This document shows, piece after piece, positions 24,639 to 33,128 of a stretch of DNA of 59,172 bases. The notes beneath the pieces are model-generated. The model was given only the letters and a program-made list of their open reading frames with translations, was not told the origin of the DNA and made no database searches. The stretch comes from an uncultured Spartobacteria bacterium (lineage in GTDB: Bacteria; Verrucomicrobiota; Verrucomicrobiia; Chthoniobacterales; Terrimicrobiaceae). The position numbers and the translations under genes are program-made. The stretch is from assembly GCA_937919825.1 (NCBI GenBank), contig CALFPA010000122.1, forward strand, positions 1-59,172, in the 5' to 3' direction. Position 1 is the first letter of the stretch; each line of letters opens with the position of its first letter.

Positions 24639-25843
24639 AAAGCTCAAAAAAAACCCAGCTCGGAATCATTTTCCTAACGATCCTCATCAACATGGTGGGC
24701 TTTGGAATCGTGATTCCGGTCTTGCCATTTTACGCCACGGAATTCGGCGCCACGCCATTCGAGATCGGCTGGCTTTTCGGAATCTACTCGCTCGTTCAAT
24801 TCGTCTTCTCGCCATTCATCGGTCAGCTTTCCGACCGCTTCGGCCGTCGGCCTGTGCTGATTCTGAGCACGCTCGGAACAGCGGCGGGGTTTTTGGTGAT
24901 GGGCTTCAGCGAGACCCTCTTGATGCTTTTTGTGGGTCGCATCATCGATGGCGTCTCCGGCGGGAGCGTAGGCACCGCGCAGGCTTACATCGCCGACATT
25001 ACGGGTCCGGAGGAACGCTCGAAGGCGATGGGACTCATCGGCGCCGCGTTTGGCTTGGGCTTTATCTTCGGCCCCGCGCTCGGCGGAGTCATGGCGGCGT
25101 ATTTCGGCCACGCGGCACCGATGATCACGGCCGGCGTGCTGGCGATCATCAATGCACTTTTGATTTTCATCCTGCTGCCCGAGTCGCTTTCCAAGGAGCA
25201 ACGCGAGAGGTTGCCGAGAGAAAAACTTTTTCCGGGTCTCTTTCGCCACACGCGCACCGCAGAGTATGTCACCTGCGTAACGACCTACTTCATGCTCATC
25301 ACGGGATTTTCGATCATGACGGCTGTCTTCGCGCTCTTTGTCGCCAACCGCCATGGATTTGATGAAAAACAAACCGGCTACCTCTACGCGATGCTGGGAA
25401 TCATCGGAGTCTTCATCCAAGGAGGGCTGATCGGGCGGTTGGTGAAGCGATTTGGCGAGGGGCGCGTGGCGACAGTCGGCGCGGCATTGCTCGCGCTCGG
25501 GTTGTTTTTTGCTCCGCTGGTCAGCGGGCTCGGGGCGTTGTTGCTCGCCTGTGCGGCGATGGCGGCCGGGAACAGCCTTACGAACCCGACGATCTCTGGC
25601 ATCACCTCGCAATGCGTGGATGCCGACTGGCAGGGCCGCGCGCTCGGGGTGCTCCAATCCAGCGCGAGCCTGGCACGATTTCTCGGGCCGGTCATCGGCG
25701 GCTGGCTCCTGCAACTTGATCTCGCCAGCGGTCCCGGCAACTACGCCAAGAGCCCGCTATGGGCCGCGGCGGCCGTGCTTTTTGTGACTTTCCTGCTTTG
25801 CCTGCGCTTGCCGTCTTTCAAAAAAACTCCCGCGCGCCCTTGA
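24635..25843 (+). CDS. MFS transporter (TetA/DHA1-like)
   Basis: 402-residue inner-membrane permease with about 12 hydrophobic segments. Typical major-facilitator motifs are present: QLSDRFGRRPVLILS in the loop between TM2 and TM3 (motif A) and GPALGGVMAAYFG (motif C, characteristic of drug:H+ antiporters). GAAFGLGFIFGPALGG gives strong similarity to TetA-like exporters. A role in drug or metabolite efflux is likely but the substrate is unknown. ATGA overlap with the preceding START-like gene indicates coupling. Confidence 0.9.
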   Translation: MKSSKKTQLGIIFLTILINMVGFGIVIPVLPFYATEFGATPFEIGWLFGIYSLVQFVFSPFIGQLSDRFGRRPVLILSTLGTAAGFLVMGFSETLLMLFVGRIIDGVSGGSVGTAQAYIADITGPEERSKAMGLIGAAFGLGFIFGPALGGVMAAYFGHAAPMITAGVLAIINALLIFILLPESLSKEQRERLPREKLFPGLFRHTRTAEYVTCVTTYFMLITGFSIMTAVFALFVANRHGFDEKQTGYLYAMLGIIGVFIQGGLIGRLVKRFGEGRVATVGAALLALGLFFAPLVSGLGALLLACAAMAAGNSLTNPTISGITSQCVDADWQGRALGVLQSSASLARFLGPVIGGWLLQLDLASGPGNYAKSPLWAAAAVLFVTFLLCLRLPSFKKTPARP

Positions 25844-25865
25844 GCGGAATAGGTTTTTCCGAACC

Positions 25866-28139
25866 GTGAACCTGCACAAAAACATCCGCAAACCGCTTTT
25901 CGTCCTGATCGTCGTCGGGCTTTGCACGGTCTGGTCGCTTCTTTCGCAGGTGCAAATGCTGAGGCTCCCCGGCTCGGAGACATTCCTCGGCCCCGACGGT
26001 GCGCTGGCGTTTCTCGAGAATTTCACGATCGATGCGCGCCTGAGTTTTCGCGGGCCCATCGAGGCTCCAGTGAATTTGACCTATGTCGATGTGGACTCGG
26101 AGTCGATCCGGCGGTTGGGAAATTTCCCGTGGAACCGCGAGTTCTTCGCCCTTGCGCTCGATGCGTTGTTCCAGCAAGGCGGGGTCAAGGCGGCCGGGAT
26201 GGATTTTGTTTTTTCCAACGCCGGAGTTCCTGCGCTGGGCCGCGAGGAGGCGGAGAAAGGAACCCGTGCACTCGGCAAGGCGATCCACACGAATAAAAAC
26301 ATCGTTCTCGCCGCAACCTACGGCACGCAAAACCGCCCACTGGGCGAGATTTCGTCGTTCCCCTTCGTGTTTGAGCGCCGATACGGCAAAAGCGAAATCG
26401 GCCCACCCGAGCTGCCCTCGTTTCCTGTGGTCGGCCCGACCTGGGGCCACATCGGCCTGATCGACACGGTGGGCGAGGATGTGCGCTACCTGCCGTTTTT
26501 CGCCAAGACCGACCTGCACCTTTACTACCCGATGTCCCTCAACCTCGCGCTGCTCCACTGGGGCTTGGATGCCAGCGCCGTGAAAATCGAGAAAGATCGC
26601 ATGCGCGTGGTCGCCAAGGACGGCTCGGTCAAAGCCGAAATCCCTCTCGTCATGGGCCAACTCGTGGAGCCGAATTGGTTCAACGCATGGAATTCCGAAG
26701 CCGACCGCCACTTGAGCATCGTGGATGTGATGGCCTTCGGCCAGGCCGCCAAAACCGGCACGCCCGAGGAACAAGAACTCGCCAAAAAATTCTTCGAACC
26801 GCTGCGCGACAGCGTCGTTCTCATCGGCCCGGTCGATCCGCTTCTGAAGGACCTCAGCGTGATGCCGCTCAGCGGCCAAAACCCCGTCCCGCGCGTGTCG
26901 GTGCACGGAAATCTGCTGAAAACGATCACCTCCGGAAAATTCCTCCACCGCCTTCCGCAGGCGGGGAATGTTGCACTCATTTTTGCGCTCGGTTTCTGCG
27001 CCACGGCGTTCTCGCTTTTGCCAGACCGCTTCTCCCGCTCCGCCAAATTCCTCGGCGGCGCCATCGTCCTGCTCTACATCGGTGCGGCGTTCGTTCTCTT
27101 TCAGCACTACGAACTCCTCCTCCCGATCATCGCGCCCGTGGGTGCGGCGATTTCCTGCGGTTTCGCCGGCGCGTTCCTCCAACTTTCCAGCCAGGAGGAG
27201 CAGAAACGCCGGATCAAAGGAATGTTTGGCACCTACCTCTCGCCGGCGCTCGTGGAGCGTATGGTCGAAAGCGGCGACGAGCCGCAACTCGGCGGCGTCG
27301 ATGCCGAGATCACCGCGTTCTTCTCCGATGTTGCGGGCTTTTCCGGCTTCTCTGAACTCCTCACCCCGCAGCAACTCGTGGCACTGATGAACGAATACCT
27401 CACCGCCATGACCGATATCCTGATGGAGCAGGGTTGCTATGTGGACAAATACATCGGCGACGCAATCGTCGGCATCTACAACGCCCCCGCACCGGTGGAA
27501 AACCACGCCCTGCGCGCCTGCGTCGCCTCGCAGCTGCTCCGGCAGCGCATGGCGGATCTCCGCAAAAAATGGGTTTCGGAGGGAGACAAATGGCCGTCGA
27601 TTGTCGGTCAGATGCGGATGCGCATGGGTATGAACACCGGTTTTGCCACCGTCGGCAACATGGGCTCGAGCCGCCGCTTCAACTATACGATGATGGGCGA
27701 CGCTGTGAACCTCGCCGCTCGCTGCGAGAGCGGGGCGAAGAGTTACGGTGTTTACACGATGGTCACCGGTGAAACCCGCCGCGCTGCCGAAGCTGTGGGC
27801 GACGACTGCGTTTTCCGTTTCCTCGACAAAATCATCGTCAAGGGCCGCTCCGAACCCGCCGAAATGCACGAGATCGTCTGCCTCCGCTCCGACATCAACG
27901 ACGAGTCGAAGGAGTGCATCAAAATCTACGACGAGGGCACAGCGCACTATCTCTCGCAGGAATGGGATCGTGCGATTGCGGCCTTCGAGCGCTCGGCCAA
28001 GCTCGAGTGGAACCGCCCGGAGTTGAATCCCGACTCGCACGACACCCCCTCCACCGTGATGCTCACCCGCGCCCTGCGACTGAAAGCCAACCCACCCCAA
28101 GGCGTCTGGACCGGCGTTTACAAAATGGAGACCAAATAA
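25866..28139 (+). CDS. CHASE2-domain class III adenylate cyclase
   Basis: 757 residues, GTG start. An N-terminal TM segment is followed by a periplasmic CHASE2 sensor (YVDVDSESIRRLGNFPWNR ... VKAAGMDFVFSNAG), three closely spaced TM helices (about residues 360-440) and a cytoplasmic class III cyclase domain. The catalytic set is complete: metal Asps in FFSDVAGFSGFSE and YIGDAIVGIY, the adenine-selecting Lys in YVDKYIGD, and the transition-state Asn/Arg in DAVNLAARCES. It should make cAMP in response to an unknown periplasmic signal. A short TPR-like tail follows (ALSQEWDRAIAAFERSAK-type). Followed 27 bases later by an ABC exporter. Confidence 0.93.
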   Translation: MNLHKNIRKPLFVLIVVGLCTVWSLLSQVQMLRLPGSETFLGPDGALAFLENFTIDARLSFRGPIEAPVNLTYVDVDSESIRRLGNFPWNREFFALALDALFQQGGVKAAGMDFVFSNAGVPALGREEAEKGTRALGKAIHTNKNIVLAATYGTQNRPLGEISSFPFVFERRYGKSEIGPPELPSFPVVGPTWGHIGLIDTVGEDVRYLPFFAKTDLHLYYPMSLNLALLHWGLDASAVKIEKDRMRVVAKDGSVKAEIPLVMGQLVEPNWFNAWNSEADRHLSIVDVMAFGQAAKTGTPEEQELAKKFFEPLRDSVVLIGPVDPLLKDLSVMPLSGQNPVPRVSVHGNLLKTITSGKFLHRLPQAGNVALIFALGFCATAFSLLPDRFSRSAKFLGGAIVLLYIGAAFVLFQHYELLLPIIAPVGAAISCGFAGAFLQLSSQEEQKRRIKGMFGTYLSPALVERMVESGDEPQLGGVDAEITAFFSDVAGFSGFSELLTPQQLVALMNEYLTAMTDILMEQGCYVDKYIGDAIVGIYNAPAPVENHALRACVASQLLRQRMADLRKKWVSEGDKWPSIVGQMRMRMGMNTGFATVGNMGSSRRFNYTMMGDAVNLAARCESGAKSYGVYTMVTGETRRAAEAVGDDCVFRFLDKIIVKGRSEPAEMHEIVCLRSDINDESKECIKIYDEGTAHYLSQEWDRAIAAFERSAKLEWNRPELNPDSHDTPSTVMLTRALRLKANPPQGVWTGVYKMETK

Positions 28140-28166
28140 CCGGCGCCTCGGCCGTATCCTCGCCCG

Positions 28167-29888
28167 ATGCAGGTTTTCATTCGAGTTTTGCCCTATGTGA
28201 GGCACTATCCGTTCCTGGCTTTTGCCACGCTCTTCTGCGCAGTCGCCGGCACGCTGATGGTGATTGTCTTTCCGGCGGTAACCCAGCGAATCGTTGATGA
28301 AGTCATCGGCCAACACCGACCCGAACGATTGGTCCCGCTCATCGCCATAGGCCTCGCCGCCTTTCTCGCTCAGAGCGGCCTCAACAGCCTTCGCATTATT
28401 TTCAACAATCACTTCGAGCAGCGCGTGATTTTCGATCTCCGCAGCGAACTTTACGCGCACATCCAAAAGCTCCCCCTGCACTGGTTCGACAACCGGTCCA
28501 CCGGTGACATCATGACGCGCCTCGTCGAGGATGTGACGAATCTCGAACGCGTGCTCATCGACGGCATCGAGCAGGGCAGCGTGGCGATCCTGCAAATCCT
28601 CGTCGTCAGCGGCCTCATGCTCGCCTACAGCCCGTCGTTGACTGCTGCGGCTCTGGCGCCCATTCCCTTCCTCGCCGGCGGCGCGCTGGCCTACACGCTC
28701 ACCGCGCGCTCCCGCTACCGCACGCAACGCAAGGCCGTCTCCGCCCTCAACTCCATTCTCCACGACAACATCGCGGGCATCCGGCAGATCAAAACCTACA
28801 CGAGCGAGTCCCGCGAACACGCCCGGTTCGACCAAGCCAGCGACAAGGTCCGAACCGCCACGCTCACCGTGATGAAAGCCTGGGCATTTTACCAACCCGG
28901 CATGGAATTTCTCTCGTCACTTGGCCTCTTGATCGTGGCTGCGTTTGGAACCAGCCAAGTCCTCGGCGGACAGCTCGAGATCGGCGCGCTGGTGGCGTTT
29001 TTTGTTCTCACCCGCTATCTCTACGAACCTGTCGGACGCCTCCACCAGCTCAACCAGATTTTCCAATCCGGCCGCGCGGCAGGTGAACGGGTTTTCGAAA
29101 TCATGGACTCCGCGCCCGAGGTCGATGAAGGCACGAACCAGCCCCGCAAGCCGGTCCTCGGCAATGTCACCTATCGCGAGGTTTCTTTTTCCTATGATCC
29201 CAAGCTGCCCGTCCTCCATGAAGTGAGCCTCGAAGCGCGCGCCGGCGAGATGATCGCGCTCGTCGGCCCCACCGGCGCCGGCAAATCGACCCTCGTGAAT
29301 CTCCTCGTGCGTTTCTACGAATTCACCGGCGGGCAAATCACGATCGACGGCACCCCGTTGCGCGACATCCCCAAGGACCACCTGCGCGACAACATCGCCG
29401 TCGTGACGCAGGAGAGTTTTCTGTTCAACGGCACCGCCTCCCAAAACCTCCGCATCGGCAAACCCGAGGCCACCGAGGAGGACATGTGGCAAGCCCTCCG
29501 CGCCGCGAACGCCGAGGATTTCATCCGGCGCCTCCCAGAGGGGCTTCACGCGCAACTCGGCGAGCGCGGCGTGAAACTCAGCGTCGGCGAAAAACAACGC
29601 CTCTCCATCGCCCGCGCCCTCCTGAAAAACCCACCGATCCTCATCCTCGACGAAGCCACCGCCAGCGTGGATACCACCACCGAGCGCCTCATCCAGGAAG
29701 CTCTCGACCACTTGATGGAAAACCGCACGAGCTTCGTCATCGCCCACCGCCTCTCCACCGTTCGCCACGCCAACCAAATCCTCGTCCTCGAGCGCGGCCG
29801 TATCACCGAACGCGGCCGCCACGAGGAACTCCTCGCCTGCGGCGGGCTCTACACCGAGCTCTGCAAAAGCAGCCTGATCGAAAAATAA
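28167..29888 (+). CDS. ABC exporter, fused permease and ATPase (MsbA-like)
   Basis: 573-residue half-transporter that works as a homodimer or heterodimer. The N-terminal ~310 residues form a six-helix type IV ABC membrane domain including HWFDNRSTGDIMTRLVEDV. The ATPase domain has Walker A GPTGAGKSTLV, Q-loop VVTQESFLFNG, signature LSVGEKQR (variant of LSGGQ), Walker B ILILDEATASVD and the H-loop VIAHRLSTV. The family includes lipid A flippases and multidrug or peptide exporters; the substrate is not determined. Followed by repeat debris and no clear terminator. Confidence 0.93.
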   Translation: MQVFIRVLPYVRHYPFLAFATLFCAVAGTLMVIVFPAVTQRIVDEVIGQHRPERLVPLIAIGLAAFLAQSGLNSLRIIFNNHFEQRVIFDLRSELYAHIQKLPLHWFDNRSTGDIMTRLVEDVTNLERVLIDGIEQGSVAILQILVVSGLMLAYSPSLTAAALAPIPFLAGGALAYTLTARSRYRTQRKAVSALNSILHDNIAGIRQIKTYTSESREHARFDQASDKVRTATLTVMKAWAFYQPGMEFLSSLGLLIVAAFGTSQVLGGQLEIGALVAFFVLTRYLYEPVGRLHQLNQIFQSGRAAGERVFEIMDSAPEVDEGTNQPRKPVLGNVTYREVSFSYDPKLPVLHEVSLEARAGEMIALVGPTGAGKSTLVNLLVRFYEFTGGQITIDGTPLRDIPKDHLRDNIAVVTQESFLFNGTASQNLRIGKPEATEEDMWQALRAANAEDFIRRLPEGLHAQLGERGVKLSVGEKQRLSIARALLKNPPILILDEATASVDTTTERLIQEALDHLMENRTSFVIAHRLSTVRHANQILVLERGRITERGRHEELLACGGLYTELCKSSLIEK

Positions 29889-29891
29889 AAC

Positions 29892-29947
29892 CCCGGCGCG
29901 TCAGCGCCATTCGAAAACCCCTTGGAGGGCGGTGCTCCGTCAGCGCC
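29892..29947. repeat. Dispersed GC-rich palindromic repeats after the ABC exporter
   Basis: Two related blocks: CGGCGCGTCAGCGCC (29894-29908, hairpin GGCGC/GCGCC) and GGAGGGCGGTGCTCCGTCAGCGCC (29924-29947). The second has the GGAGGGC-n4-CTCCGT-n4-GCC skeleton found at both ends of the insertion in the nucleotidyltransferase gene. It is followed at 29979-30007 by a degenerate cacagcgacacaaag stretch of the cacagag type. Confidence 0.55.
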
Positions 29948-30027
29948 GATTCCCGAGTGAAGCCCTCAACAAAACACTTTCTCTCACAGCGACACAAAGC
30001 CCACGGAGTTATCAAAATTCGCAGCCT

Positions 30028-30090
30028 TTAGTTTTGCATGATCAGTTTCAGGATTGAGTCGGTGCTTTGGTTGGCTTGGGCTAGCATGGC
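30028..30090 (-). pseudogene. Relic of a flagellin gene (last 20 codons)
   Basis: On the minus strand this stretch reads AMLAQANQSTDSILKLIMQN and then TAA, which matches the conserved extreme C-terminus of bacterial flagellins (A-x-L-A-Q-A-N-Q-x-x-x-x-x-L-x-L). Upstream of residue A the reading frame goes straight into a CACGAAAGCACGAAG-type repeat (30096-30113) and no flagellin sequence continues. It is therefore a remnant of a lost flagellin gene. No other flagellar gene is in the window. Confidence 0.7.
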
Positions 30091-30178
30091 GCGACTTCTT
30101 CGTGCTTTCGTGTGGGAATTTATATTCGCGAGCGTAAAAATTCTAGACAGACAGCACAGAATGGCGGACTCTGGAACC

Positions 30179-30427
30179 ATGACAGTTTGCCAACTCCAAA
30201 CAGCCAAGCAGCGTTTTTCGGCCGTGGCGGAGAGCGCGGCGAAAGGGGTTCCTCAACTTGTGACGAAGCACGGGAGGCCGTTCGTCGTCATCGTGAGTGC
30301 AGAAGACTGGTGCAGGGAACACGAGCCAGAGCGGGGGATCTGGGATGTATTAAGAGACTGCCCTGCCGACTTGAGTGAACTCGATTTAGCCCGCAACAAG
30401 GATCTCCCGCGCCAGGTTTCATTTTGA
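30179..30427 (+). CDS. Phd/YefM-type antitoxin
   Basis: 82 residues from the ATG at 30179 (an ATG at 30161 is an alternative). The N-terminus QLQTAKQRFSAVAESAAKGVPQLVTKHGRPFVVIVSAEDW is the Phd/YefM DNA-binding dimer fold. The C-terminal part (LSELDLARNKDLPRQ) would wrap the toxin. Its TGA overlaps the TTG start of the PIN-domain toxin, as usual for type II modules, and such antitoxins normally repress their own promoter. Confidence 0.88.
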   Translation: MTVCQLQTAKQRFSAVAESAAKGVPQLVTKHGRPFVVIVSAEDWCREHEPERGIWDVLRDCPADLSELDLARNKDLPRQVSF

Positions 30428-30867
30428 ACTACCTGCTGGATACAAATATCCTGTGCGAGGCCACAAGGCCGCACCCGGACGCCCATGCCGCAGCATGGCT
30501 GAGCGCCCGACCCGCCCTCACGCTGTTCGTCAGCCTCGTCTCCATAGCGGAAATCCGGAAAGGTATTTTGCTCCTTCCGGAAGGTAAGAAGAGGACAAAA
30601 CTGGGGAGTTGGCTGGAATCCGAACTTCTTCCCGCTTTTGCCAGCCGCGTGATTCCGCTGGGCGAGGTAGAAATGAACGAGTGGGCCGCACTTCAAGCAG
30701 AAGCAGAAAAAAAGGGTCACAGGCTACCCGTAGTGGATAGCCTGATCGCAGCAACAGCACGGTGCCATGGGCTCACGCTTGCCACGCGAAATATCCAAGA
30801 CTTTTGCCATTGCGGAATTTCTATCCACAATCCTTGGGAGGAAACGAAGCGCTTGCCTGCCGCATGA
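30424..30867 (+). CDS. vapC: VapC-type PIN-domain toxin
   Basis: 147-residue PIN-domain ribonuclease, toxin of a type II module. Acidic active-site residues are visible in YLLDTNILCEA (first Asp), SIAEIRKGI (Glu), VVDSLIAATA (Asp) and TRNIQDF (last Asp). The TTG start at 30424 overlaps the antitoxin stop. Targets are typically tRNA or rRNA. The module sits between repeat debris and a damaged gene, consistent with an accessory insertion spot. Confidence 0.9.
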   Translation: MNYLLDTNILCEATRPHPDAHAAAWLSARPALTLFVSLVSIAEIRKGILLLPEGKKRTKLGSWLESELLPAFASRVIPLGEVEMNEWAALQAEAEKKGHRLPVVDSLIAATARCHGLTLATRNIQDFCHCGISIHNPWEETKRLPAA

Positions 30868-30913
30868 ACCTCCCCGCTTGCAACCCGCATCGGATCGCGC
30901 CATTTTATGAACG

Positions 30914-31533
30914 ATGAAACTTCGTCTGGATCTTCTGGAGCATCTGACGGAAGAGGACATCGCCGAGCAGGCGGAGTTGAATGTCCACCGCTTCAAACCC
31001 GAGCCGCTTTTCTTAAAAACTGGAGTTGGGAGTCTGTCGTCGGCATCAACCAGCGAGCGTGCGCAAGAGGTGGCTCACAGCATGGAATTAACTCAGAGAC
31101 TGGAGTCTCGTGCCAAGGCCTCTGGGAAAAAATCCATCCCGGGGAAATAACCCTCCTCGAAACTTTCGACCTTCTTCACAAGCTCCACCGCTCTGCTCCG
31201 TTCCTTTTCCTGAACGGAAACACTTTTTCCTTCATCGGTCGTGAACTCTGCCTTGCATTGTTCAGTGACCTCCCCGCCATGCGCCGACGCGAACTGGCTT
31301 CTGCCGTTGCCCACTACATCGCCGGTGTTTTGGACCGCGACTCGATGATTTCCGCCGTGGATTCGCTCTGGCAATCCGCCTCGCTGAGCGTGGGCGATCG
31401 TGTTCAAACGATGCGCGGCACGACTCGCGGTGTCGTCACCCGCATCCTCGAGGATGGCCGCATCGCCTGGCGTCCCGAGGATTCTACGCTCGAACTCATC
31501 GCCCTGCCCGAGAGCCTGCTTCCGCAGGATTAA
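30914..31533 (+). pseudogene. Unknown gene, apparently frameshifted
   Basis: Two overlapping frames seem to belong to one gene. Frame A begins MKLRLDLLEHLTEEDIAEQAELN at 30914 and ends at 31150. Frame B carries convincing protein from about 31135 to 31533 (EITLLETFDLLHKLH ... RRRELASAVAHYIAGVLDRDSMISAVDSLW ... RVQTMRGTTRGVVTRILEDGRIAWRPE). The frames meet at six A (31127-31132), a natural place for a -1 slip, sequencing error or mutation. The C-terminus resembles a short KOW/SH3-like beta barrel. No family recognised. If frame B is translated alone, its start is unclear. Confidence 0.45.
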
Positions 31534-31592
31534 GGCTGAGCCGTTGTTTTCCCTATTGAAGGCCCGTCGGCGGGGACATACAACGCCACTGC

Positions 31593-33128
31593 ATGCCAAC
31601 GGAACCTTTCCAGTCCAACCCGCTGCGTGATGGACTCAACCTTCGTTCGATCCCCGATCCCTGCTCGCTGATCATCTTCGGCGCGTCCGGCGATCTCACC
31701 CACCGCAAACTCGTTCCTGCGCTCTACAACCTCGCCGCCGACGGCGCGCTTCCGCAAGCCATCAGCGTGGTGGGTTTCGCCCGCCGCGACAAAACGAGCG
31801 AGGTTTTCCGGAAGGAACTCGGCGAGGCCGTTCGCAAATTCTCTCGCCAGGCGGTGAATGACGAGCTGTGGGAGAATTTCTCGAACTCGATCACTTACCA
31901 CCGAAGCGAATTCGATAACCCCGAGGGCTATGTCTCGCTCGCCCGCCATCTTGAGGAGCTCGACGCCGCCCGGGGCACACGCGGGAACCGGCTTTTTTAC
32001 CTCGCCGTCGCGCCCGACCAGTTTGAGGTGATTTTGGAAAACCTCCGCAAAAGCGGACTCAACACTGCCGCGCCGGGATCTTGGGCACGCGTGATTGTCG
32101 AGAAGCCGTTTGGCACCGACCTGCCTAGCGCGCGGCGTTTGAACGACCTCGTCGAGTCCGCCTTCGACGAATCCCAGACCTACCGCATCGACCACTACCT
32201 CGGCAAAGAGACAGCGCAAAACATCATGGTCATGCGTTTCGCCAACGCGATTTTCGAGGCGATGTGGAATTCCCGCTACATCGACCATGTCCAGATCACC
32301 GCCAGCGAGCCGCTCGGCGTGGAAGGCCGCGCGGGCTACTACGACAAATCCGGCGCGCTCCGTGACATGGTCCAGAATCATCTCCTCCAACTCCTCTGCC
32401 TCACGGCCATGGAGCCGCCCGCCGGGCTCGATGCCGACTCGATCCGCGATGAAAAGGTTAAGGTCCTGCGCTCGCTCCGCCCTCTCGCGGGCGACGAGGT
32501 TTTCCGCCATGTGGTCCGCGCCCAATACGGCGCCGGTGCGGTCAACGGCAAGCGTGTCGCCGCCTACCGCGACGAGCTCAATGTGAACCCCGAGTCGAAC
32601 ACCGAAACCTTTGTCGCCCTCGAGGTGAATGTGGACAACTGGCGCTGGGCGGGGGTTCCGTTTTTCATCCGCGTCGGCAAGCGGCTTCCCAAGGGCGGCA
32701 CCGAGATTGCAGTTCAATTCAAGAGCGTGCCGCCGGTGTTGTTCCGCGCCACGGGTGAAACGGTGGATGACAATGTGCTCGTGATCCGCATCCAGCCGGA
32801 CGAGGGGATTTCGCTTCGCATGTGCGCGAAGATGCCCGGCTCCAGCCTGCGCATCGAACCGGTGAAAATGGATTTCCACTACGGCACGAGCTTCGGCAAA
32901 GCCACGCCTGAGGCCTACGAGCGCCTACTCCTCGACGCCATGAGCGGCGACGCCACGCTGTTCGCCCGCCGCGACGAGGTCGAGGAGGCGTGGAAATTTA
33001 TCGATTTGATCCACGAGGCTTGGCGCACGCGCTCGAATGACCTCGCTATTTACTCCGCCGGATCCTGGGGCCCCAGCGAGGCCGATGAACTCATCAAGCG
33101 CCACGAAGCCACATGGAGAAGGCTGTGA
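31593..33128 (+). CDS. zwf: Glucose-6-phosphate 1-dehydrogenase
   Basis: Oxidises glucose 6-phosphate to 6-phosphogluconolactone with NADP+, the entry to the oxidative pentose phosphate pathway. 511 residues, standard length. The N-terminal Rossmann motif is IIFGASGDLTHRKLVPALY, and the active-site signature is RIDHYLGKETAQN (substrate Lys/His), with VEKPFGTDL before it. Followed by its assembly factor opcA in overlapping arrangement. Together with the transhydrogenase genes at 51-54 kb it points to active NADPH management. Confidence 0.97.
   Translation: MPTEPFQSNPLRDGLNLRSIPDPCSLIIFGASGDLTHRKLVPALYNLAADGALPQAISVVGFARRDKTSEVFRKELGEAVRKFSRQAVNDELWENFSNSITYHRSEFDNPEGYVSLARHLEELDAARGTRGNRLFYLAVAPDQFEVILENLRKSGLNTAAPGSWARVIVEKPFGTDLPSARRLNDLVESAFDESQTYRIDHYLGKETAQNIMVMRFANAIFEAMWNSRYIDHVQITASEPLGVEGRAGYYDKSGALRDMVQNHLLQLLCLTAMEPPAGLDADSIRDEKVKVLRSLRPLAGDEVFRHVVRAQYGAGAVNGKRVAAYRDELNVNPESNTETFVALEVNVDNWRWAGVPFFIRVGKRLPKGGTEIAVQFKSVPPVLFRATGETVDDNVLVIRIQPDEGISLRMCAKMPGSSLRIEPVKMDFHYGTSFGKATPEAYERLLLDAMSGDATLFARRDEVEEAWKFIDLIHEAWRTRSNDLAIYSAGSWGPSEADELIKRHEATWRRL

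Noticed and set aside
25818-28895. Minus-strand open frame of over 1000 codons
   Set aside because: It lies antisense to the adenylate cyclase and ABC exporter genes; its sequence is the typical His/Arg/Glu/Gly-rich shadow of GC-rich coding DNA.
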